Both the position numbers and the translations under genes were made by a program. From positions 46,531-110,530 of the forward strand of contig QCKL01000002.1 in assembly GCA_003215355.1 (NCBI GenBank): DNA of 64,000 bases, in the 5' to 3' direction. The DNA comes from Prochlorococcus sp. AG-409-O23. GTDB taxonomy: Bacteria > Cyanobacteriota > Cyanobacteriia > PCC-6307 > Cyanobiaceae. Every line of letters starts with the position of its first letter. Positions within the stretch are counted from its first letter, which is position 1. Below, piece by piece: positions 58,712 to 64,000 of the stretch. The notes under the pieces were generated by a model. The model saw nothing but the letters and a program-made list of their open reading frames with translations, was not told the DNA's origin and searched no databases.

Positions 58712-58930
58712 TCAATCGTCGTATACGAGGCACTCTGGCTCATCTGGATTTGCATCACAGAAGAGTTCCAATGCATTTGGATCATGCTTGTCTTCTGGAT
58801 GGTGTTCCTTGTATTCCTCAAGAGAATGAAGCTCATCAGTTAAGTGACGAACCTTGGCGTCGTTGCCTTGGGCTTTTGCGGACTGGATCTCGGATTGATC
58901 CTTCTGGATGTGATCGTCGATGGTTTTCAT
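58712..58930 (-). CDS. CP12-like Calvin-cycle regulator with only the C-terminal Cys pair
   Basis: 72 residues from ATG 58930 (MKTIDDHIQKDQSEIQ). The C-terminus ELFCDANPDEPECLVYDD matches the CP12 GAPDH-binding tail (Cys58 and Cys67, with NP between). The N-terminal Cys pair of canonical CP12 is absent, the AWDxVEEL core is not preserved (HLTDELHSLEEY), and the Arg after the second Cys of the tail is Leu. It may therefore bind GAPDH through the tail but regulate PRK differently. The track's longer start (59098) adds 56 residues that look noncoding. A reduced CP12 of this sort is, as I recall, typical of marine picocyanobacteria. Confidence 0.82.
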   Translation of the reverse strand: MKTIDDHIQKDQSEIQSAKAQGNDAKVRHLTDELHSLEEYKEHHPEDKHDPNALELFCDANPDEPECLVYDD

Positions 58931-59431
58931 GCGTTCTTGGCCTGCTCTGGCCTTTGTCGACTGCCACACCATACGGCCGTTAGGCAGTTGTGCCATGGGT
59001 GTAAACGACACTTGGTTTGCTTTACAACACCATTGCCAAGACTGCATATCCCTGCTTGCCCGCTGAATAGGGAGTTTTGGGTGAAATGAATGGTACACAT
59101 TTTTGACCGACAGAGCTGCTGTTTAGCCAATGATTCTTGCGATGTGTTCTAGGTCAATGGTCAAAAGGTCTTAGCTGTCTCTCTGAACAGTATCAATGCC
59201 TCGTTAGGTTGACTGCTTTGGACGTTGGGTATGGCCGTAAAGCGCTTCGTTTGATTGCTTCCACTAAGTGATTTGGTTGTATAACTTTTGTCTCCATAAT
59301 ATGGAGTAGATAGATAATTATCTCGTTCAAGATTGCTCTGATTTTGACTGGCTTAGGTCGACTAAATTATAATTAGTTAAGAGTGTTGAATTGAATAGAA
59401 ATATCGTAAATATAGTTTGAAGATTTAGAAT
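58931..59431. other. Noncoding region between CP12 and the ABC-F gene, about 500 bp
   Basis: Upstream of CP12 (minus strand) and beyond the ABC-F stop. It is A+T-rich toward 59280-59430. I see only a small palindrome CTCCAT-AAT-ATGGAG at 59292-59306 and a 34-codon minus-strand ORF (59193-59297) without a ribosome-binding site. It probably contains the CP12 promoter and leader. No RNA gene is recognised. Confidence 0.4.
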
Positions 59432-61375
59432 TCATGGCTTGAGTTCACTAAGCTCTAACCACCTTTCCTCAGCATTTTTAATTGTTTCGACAAGCTTTGC
59501 CAACTCTTTACTTAAAAGAGTCAAATCACCACCTTCTCTGCAAAGAGATTCTTCTAAACTTAGCCTCTTGGCTTCAAGTTTAGGCAAATCAGTTTCTATT
59601 TTGATAAGCTCTTTTGCCTCCTTGAAATTGCGACGTCGAGATGTTCCCTGGGCTCTCCCTTCTGCATGGGAGGATTGCGTATCAATGTTTTTTGAGGTTG
59701 ATTTAGAAATTATCTTGGTTTGATGTGTTTTCGAAGATTGCAGGCTATTTTTTTGCTCTTTAAGTCTTTTTTGTTCTAGTAAGTTGCTATAGTTTCCCTC
59801 AAATTGTTTAAGTAGGCCATCTTCGAAACTGAATATCCTATCCACTGTTCGATCAAGGAAATAACGGTCATGGGAGACAATGACAACACAACCTCGGAAA
59901 TCTTCTAGAAAATCTTCCAGTACGCTAAGAGTTTGAATATCGAGATCATTTGTTGGTTCATCTAATAAAAGTACATTTGGAGCTTGCATAAGCATTTTGC
60001 ATAATGTGAGGCGTCTCTTCTCACCTCCAGAAAGTTTCTTTATCGGGCTATGTTGTTGGGCAGGTGGGAATAGAAAGCGCTCTAAAAGCTGCGAGGCAGT
60101 TACTTTTTTGCCCCCTAGACTTAAGACTTGTGCAACTTCTTGCACGAAATCTATTACTTTCTTCTCTAAGCTTTTTTTGCTAGTTAATTCTCCGGTATGT
60201 TGGTTAAGATAGCCGAGATGAACTGTTTCTCCTATACGTATAAGACCACCGGTTGGCTTACGTATTCCTGCTATTAAATCAAGTAGGGTTGACTTGCCTA
60301 TCCCATTGGGACCAATAACCCCAACACGATCTTCAGGGCTAAAGCTGTAATTGAAATTTTTTAAAATTAAATCCCCATTCTTGCTCCCATCTGCAGTCAT
60401 AGTTAGATCATCTGCTTCAATTACTAGCTTGCCAATTCTTCTACTTAGGGATTGCATATCTAAGGTTAAAGGCTTTGCTTTCACATCCTTCTCCCGCATT
60501 ATTTCAATTCTTTTGAGGCGTGCTTTTTGTTTAGTGCTTCTTGCTTTAGGCCCTTGCCGTAACCAAGCGAGCTCTCGCCTAAGTATTCCTTTGAATTTCA
60601 GAGTACTTGAGACCTCGGAAGTCTCTTTCTCAGTCTTGTGCTTAAGAAAAGTGCTGTAGTTGCCCTCATAAAATGAGGCTTTTCCGTGACTAATCTCAAC
60701 CATTTTGTTTGTTATCTGATCTAGTACATAGCGATCATGAGTCACCAGTACTATTGCTCCTTGATAATTCTCAAGCCAGCCTTGAAGCCATTCAACAGAA
60801 GTTGCATCGAGATGGTTAGTTGGTTCATCTAATAAAAGTACATCTGGTTTAGAAACTAAGGCTGAAGCAAGCCCTACTCGTTTGCGATAACCACCTGAAA
60901 GTTCTTGTACAGACTTATTTAAATCAGTAATTCCAAGCCGTTGCAAAACTTCTTTGCATTGTTGCTCTAAATTCCAGGCCTCGGCATCATCCATTCTTTG
61001 ACTAAGGGTACCTAACTCGGAAAGCAGTTTGGAATCATTAGGGCTCTTAGCGACAGCTTGAGTAAGTGATTTAAATTTGAGGAGTAGTTCTCTCTTTTCT
61101 CCGCACCTAGCAAGGACTTCTTCGATAACTGAATGACTTGGGTTTAATGATTGTTCTTGACTTACCAGCTCTATTCGAAGTTTTGAGGAGCAAATTCTTT
61201 CACCTTTTGCAAGTGGTTCTTCTCCTAATAGCACCTTTAATAATGTTGATTTCCCAGACCCGTTAGGTCCAATTAATCCTAGTCTTTCTTTTTCATTGAT
61301 ATGAAGGGTGAGATTTGAAAAGAGGGTTTTAATTCCGAAGTCTTTAGAGGCTTCGGTAAGACTTATAAGGCTCAC
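59432..61375 (-). CDS. ABC-F family ATPase (Uup/EttA-type)
   Basis: 647 residues with two ABC domains and no membrane segments. Domain 1 has GPNGSGKSTLLKVLLG near 36 and LSGGYRKRVGLASALV with VLLLDEPTNHLD. A linker follows, then domain 2 with GPNGIGKSTLLDLIAG near 350, KLSGGEKRRLTLCKML and VLLLDEPTNDLD. The charged C-terminal coiled coil (IKIETDLPKLEAKRLSLEESL...) is of Uup type. ABC-F proteins act on the ribosome E site or, for Uup, in genome maintenance. Overlaps the downstream-named DUF2301-type gene by 4 bases. Confidence 0.93.
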   Translation of the reverse strand: MSLISLTEASKDFGIKTLFSNLTLHINEKERLGLIGPNGSGKSTLLKVLLGEEPLAKGERICSSKLRIELVSQEQSLNPSHSVIEEVLARCGEKRELLLKFKSLTQAVAKSPNDSKLLSELGTLSQRMDDAEAWNLEQQCKEVLQRLGITDLNKSVQELSGGYRKRVGLASALVSKPDVLLLDEPTNHLDATSVEWLQGWLENYQGAIVLVTHDRYVLDQITNKMVEISHGKASFYEGNYSTFLKHKTEKETSEVSSTLKFKGILRRELAWLRQGPKARSTKQKARLKRIEIMREKDVKAKPLTLDMQSLSRRIGKLVIEADDLTMTADGSKNGDLILKNFNYSFSPEDRVGVIGPNGIGKSTLLDLIAGIRKPTGGLIRIGETVHLGYLNQHTGELTSKKSLEKKVIDFVQEVAQVLSLGGKKVTASQLLERFLFPPAQQHSPIKKLSGGEKRRLTLCKMLMQAPNVLLLDEPTNDLDIQTLSVLEDFLEDFRGCVVIVSHDRYFLDRTVDRIFSFEDGLLKQFEGNYSNLLEQKRLKEQKNSLQSSKTHQTKIISKSTSKNIDTQSSHAEGRAQGTSRRRNFKEAKELIKIETDLPKLEAKRLSLEESLCREGGDLTLLSKELAKLVETIKNAEERWLELSELKP

Positions 61376-62046
61376 AAAGCCCCTGCAGTTTTCTGATTCT
61401 CAAGGTAATTAAATACACTTTTATCACCTACATCAGACCCTGCATCCATCCCGAACTTACGAAGTGCTAATACCATTAGTAAAAGAGCTGAGCAGGTTAG
61501 CAAGGTCATCACGCTTGCCCCTCCTAGAAGTCCGCTGAGATGCCCTAGAAGTGCTATCGGTATCAAAAGGGTTAGTCCAATCGCTTCTGGTCGTCTAAAG
61601 CAGAAGAATTCTTTGAATCCAATACCTGTAATTGCTGCAAATAAAGGGCCAATTGGCCAAAGTAATATCGGTTCGGAGGAAATATTGGTGAGTATTTTTA
61701 TAGTCCCAAGTTTTAGGGTTAAGAGAAAGATGCCTATGCATCCCAGTAACCAGAAGATTTGGAGAGCTCTATGCAGTGGTTTTAAGTAAATGTGGATCCA
61801 ATTTAGAGCTAGTCCTATGCCGACAGCCAAAGGGATGATCCATAAAGAAGCCCATTCAGGACCTATCAACAGCCAATGACTAATTCCCGCTAAAAAAGTT
61901 AATCCGCATAGCAGTAGTGAAAGACGGTAAAACCGAACTTCTAATGCATCCTCTTTTGTAATTCGGTAGCGGCCATATATTCCTTCAAATTCTTCCTCCA
62001 CACGAGAAGGATTGCCTTTTTCCAATTCTGATGTTTTTGTGTTCAT
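61372..62046 (-). CDS. DUF2301-like integral membrane protein
   Basis: 224 residues from ATG 62046 (MNTKTSELEKGNPSRVEEEFEGIYGRYRITKED), whose ATGA overlaps the GST-like stop. About six hydrophobic segments follow, including FYRLSLLLCGLTFLAG and GIGFKEFFCFRRPEAIGLTLLIPIALLGHLSGLLGG. The GFKEFFCF.R.EA block fits the DUF2301 cyanobacterial family, function unknown. The track start at 62154 adds unlikely residues. Coupled at both ends in a three-gene unit. Confidence 0.8.
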   Translation of the reverse strand: MNTKTSELEKGNPSRVEEEFEGIYGRYRITKEDALEVRFYRLSLLLCGLTFLAGISHWLLIGPEWASLWIIPLAVGIGLALNWIHIYLKPLHRALQIFWLLGCIGIFLLTLKLGTIKILTNISSEPILLWPIGPLFAAITGIGFKEFFCFRRPEAIGLTLLIPIALLGHLSGLLGGASVMTLLTCSALLLMVLALRKFGMDAGSDVGDKSVFNYLENQKTAGAL

Positions 62047-63035
62047 CGAAGTTGAGGCATTGAAGCATTTACCATTTTGACTAGATCTGGGCCCGATGGA
62101 ACAATTCCGCTTGGATTTAAAGGAAAAAGAGCACCAAAATAATCTTCTCTCCAACTTAAAGAATCACAGGTCTCGGAGACTGATGGGAAGGCCATAAGCC
62201 TTTGACGCCATTCCCAAACCTTAGGGAAATGCCACAAGGGATGCTTACTGCATCCGAATAGGGGCATATAAACAACCTCCCAACGAATCATTGTTGGGAA
62301 TAGCCTTAAATCTGCAATTGTTAGTTGTTCGCCGCAAAGCCAAGGACCTTTGCTTGTAAGGCTTTTTTCCACTTCATTAAGGGCGCCAAAAAGATCGTTA
62401 GAGGCTCTTTCATAAGCAGCTTGATTTCTCGCAAAGCCGCAGCGATAAACCCCATTGTTGACAGTAGGTTGGAGCAGCTTTTGCCAGTTGTAGATTTCTT
62501 CCCTCAATTTTGAAGGGGCTAAGTTGGGAGCCTCTTTTGGTGCTGGCCAATCGTTAAGTGTCTCGACGAGCTGGGCGCTTTCGTTGCCAAGGATTTTGGG
62601 CCTGTAGGGCTTCTCTTGGCCAGGGTCAATGATTACAGGTACTGTTGCTCGATGACTTGGCGGTGTTCCACAGGCTTTGTAAAGGTCGAGAAGAGAATCG
62701 CATCCCAGCCAGGGAGGATTTAAAACCCAACGTCCTGCTTTGTGGTCAGCATGCGCAACTAATAAAGTTAAATTGCTCTTTAGATTGCGAAGTTTGTATA
62801 TCAACCATGTGCGGTGAGCCCATGGACAACTGCGCCCAACTATTAAATGAGGAAGATTTTCTGGCGCTCTCTTTGTGATGCTCTCTATATTTGGAACTGA
62901 GGATTTTTGATGTTGGCTAATAGGGCGTTGGTAGTTGCCGTCTTTATCTACAGGTGCCAGGCCATTCATCAATTGATTCCATTGCCATTTCCAACCCAAA
63001 CGGGCAGAGGCAACAACATAGGGTGGGATTGACAT
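62043..63035 (-). CDS. Glutathione S-transferase-family protein, glutathionyl-hydroquinone reductase-like
   Basis: About 330 residues from ATG 63035 (MSIPPYVVASARLGW); ATG 63062 is an alternative. HLIVGRSCPWAHRTWLIYKL near 75 holds the CPWAHR active-site motif of YqjG/Ecm4-type xi-class GSTs. The C-terminal helical domain contains WLCGEQLTIADLRLFPTMIRWEVVYMPLFGCSKHPL. Such enzymes reduce glutathionyl-quinones, but overall similarity is moderate and the substrate is unproven. Divergent from the aspartoacylase-family gene by about 55 bases. Confidence 0.83.
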   Translation of the reverse strand: MSIPPYVVASARLGWKWQWNQLMNGLAPVDKDGNYQRPISQHQKSSVPNIESITKRAPENLPHLIVGRSCPWAHRTWLIYKLRNLKSNLTLLVAHADHKAGRWVLNPPWLGCDSLLDLYKACGTPPSHRATVPVIIDPGQEKPYRPKILGNESAQLVETLNDWPAPKEAPNLAPSKLREEIYNWQKLLQPTVNNGVYRCGFARNQAAYERASNDLFGALNEVEKSLTSKGPWLCGEQLTIADLRLFPTMIRWEVVYMPLFGCSKHPLWHFPKVWEWRQRLMAFPSVSETCDSLSWREDYFGALFPLNPSGIVPSGPDLVKMVNASMPQLR

Positions 63036-63089
63036 TGAATTTGCTTTTACAGTTATTTTCATTCAAGTTGATTATCGCTAGCAATTTTG

Positions 63090-63998
63090 ATGAAAAGCCT
63101 TCAGGTGCTTTTGGTTGCTGGGACGCATGGCAACGAAATTAATGCGCCTTGGCTGATTGATCAGTGGGCGAAGAGTCCAGATCTTATCGAAACTAATGGG
63201 GTAAAAGTAACTTGGGTGATTGGCAACCCAGCAGCGAGAAAGGAAGGGAAGAGATATTTGGATTCCGATTTAAATCGAAGCTTTAGTAATGATTTTTCTT
63301 CCCTTAATGATCGGGAGCTGCTTCGAGCAAATGAGCTTAGTTCTACTTATGGCCCTAAGGGCACTAATCCTTGTCAAATAGCTCTGGATTTTCATAGCAC
63401 TACATCTGCTATGGGGAGCAGTGTTGTTGTTTATGGTCGAAGACCCTCTGATTTGGGCTTGGCTTCATTGATTCAGGCCCGTCTTGGCCTACCTATTTAT
63501 TTGCATGAAGGTGACCAGTCTCAAACTGGTTTTTTAGTTGAGTCATGGCCCTGTGGATTGGTCATTGAAATTGGGCCTGTTTCACAGTCATTGCTTCATT
63601 CCAGGATTGTTAGGCAAACGCAAATAGTTTTAGAGACTTGTCTCGAATTAATAGCAAAGGCTAGTTCTGGATTGTTGAATTACCCGGATCGATTAGTGAT
63701 ACATAAGCATTTGGGAAGTATAGATTTTCCTAGAGATTTAAGTCGTCATCCTTCAGCGACTATTCATCCACAATTACAGGGCGCTGATTGGAAACCAATA
63801 AAGAAGGGATCGCCCCTATTCTTATCCGCAGATGGAGATGTCGTTAGTTATCAAGGTAATGACTCTCCAATCCCTGTTTTTATAAATGAGGCTGCCTATG
63901 CAGAGAAAAACATTGCCATGAGCCTTACAAAGAGGGAGGTTCTTCGATTTGAAAAAGGATGGGGGAAGGAACTCAATTATCTTCTTGGCTCTCAGTAA
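63090..63998 (+). CDS. Aspartoacylase/succinylglutamate desuccinylase family protein
   Basis: 302 residues from ATG 63090. Zn-carboxypeptidase-like amidohydrolase: VAGTHGNEINAPWLIDQW near 10 (His-xx-Glu ligands), YLDSDLNRSFS near 52, IALDFHSTTSAMGSS near 92 (third His ligand), and GLVIEIGPVSQS near 155 (catalytic Glu). The C-terminal part is a beta domain (IHPQLQGADWKPI). Often annotated probable aspartoacylase in marine cyanobacteria; the physiological substrate is unknown. Confidence 0.88.
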   Translation: MKSLQVLLVAGTHGNEINAPWLIDQWAKSPDLIETNGVKVTWVIGNPAARKEGKRYLDSDLNRSFSNDFSSLNDRELLRANELSSTYGPKGTNPCQIALDFHSTTSAMGSSVVVYGRRPSDLGLASLIQARLGLPIYLHEGDQSQTGFLVESWPCGLVIEIGPVSQSLLHSRIVRQTQIVLETCLELIAKASSGLLNYPDRLVIHKHLGSIDFPRDLSRHPSATIHPQLQGADWKPIKKGSPLFLSADGDVVSYQGNDSPIPVFINEAAYAEKNIAMSLTKREVLRFEKGWGKELNYLLGSQ

Positions 63999-64000
63999 TT

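Noticed and set aside
59193-59297. 34-codon minus-strand ORF (METKVIQPNHLVEAIKRS...)
   Set aside because: No ribosome-binding site and too short to support without conservation data.

Overview
The window looks like core chromosome of a marine picocyanobacterium, most likely a low-light-type Prochlorococcus. This is inferred from protein content and style, not from a database search. It carries oxygenic-photosynthesis genes (ndhH, the phylloquinone genes menA/C/E/F plus a DHNA-CoA thioesterase, acsF, hemB), a CP12-like Calvin-cycle regulator, and a bicarbonate-uptake cluster (SulP/BicA-type, SbtA, SbtB). Genes are tightly packed on both strands with short gaps and many 1-8 base overlaps. Spot counts on a few lines give roughly 35-43% G+C. 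I see no rRNA, tRNA, CRISPR array, transposase, integrase or prophage, and no convincing new multi-gene system.

Layout. 1-6.5 kb: partial RluA-family protein, LuxR-type response regulator, NifS-like aminotransferase, rsmH, ndhH, DHNA-CoA thioesterase, an unknown small protein and a 2Fe-2S ferredoxin. 6.5-12.4 kb: acsF, then menE-menC-menA on the minus strand with menF divergent. 12.3-16.6 kb: gshB, glutaredoxin, prfB (with a programmed +1 frameshift site that the ORF track cuts off), a DUF3285-type protein, ybeY, dgkA and a trpG/pabA-type amidotransferase. 16.6-26 kb: a degenerate exported metallo-beta-lactamase-fold protein, hisC, argS, nadC, mnmE, a DUF2062-type protein, a likely decayed gene, and the ppGpp enzyme. 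26-36.4 kb: a fused two-domain ABC ATPase, RluD-type synthase, YlqF/RbgA-type GTPase, universal stress protein, pgk, an unknown exported protein, murG, a CobD-like aminotransferase, pyrD, and an RNase HI with a C-terminal extension.

36.4-43.3 kb: a likely Yfr2-family small RNA with its own terminator faces the ribosomal operon secE-nusG-rplK-rplA-rplJ-rplL across a long-stem terminator. An L10 leader precedes rplJ, and a ClpB paralogue lies upstream of secE. 43.3-52 kb: gloA, eno, an ABC1 kinase, two unknown proteins, a thioredoxin-reductase-like flavoprotein without the NADPH motifs, then sbtB-sbtA-sulP. 52-64 kb: a CbpA-type DnaJ, hemB, a VOC protein, mutS2, obg, a 60-residue protein ending in a 26-bp perfect inverted repeat, CP12, an ABC-F ATPase, a DUF2301-type membrane protein, a GST-like protein and an aspartoacylase-family protein.

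The points most worth a second look are the prfB frameshift and mis-set start, the 26-bp inverted repeat over a small ORF's stop codon, the interrupted gene after relA, the NADPH-motif-less TrxR, the RluA-like protein lacking the catalytic Asp, the ligand-poor MBL protein, the reduced CP12, and the sRNA and L10-leader structures.
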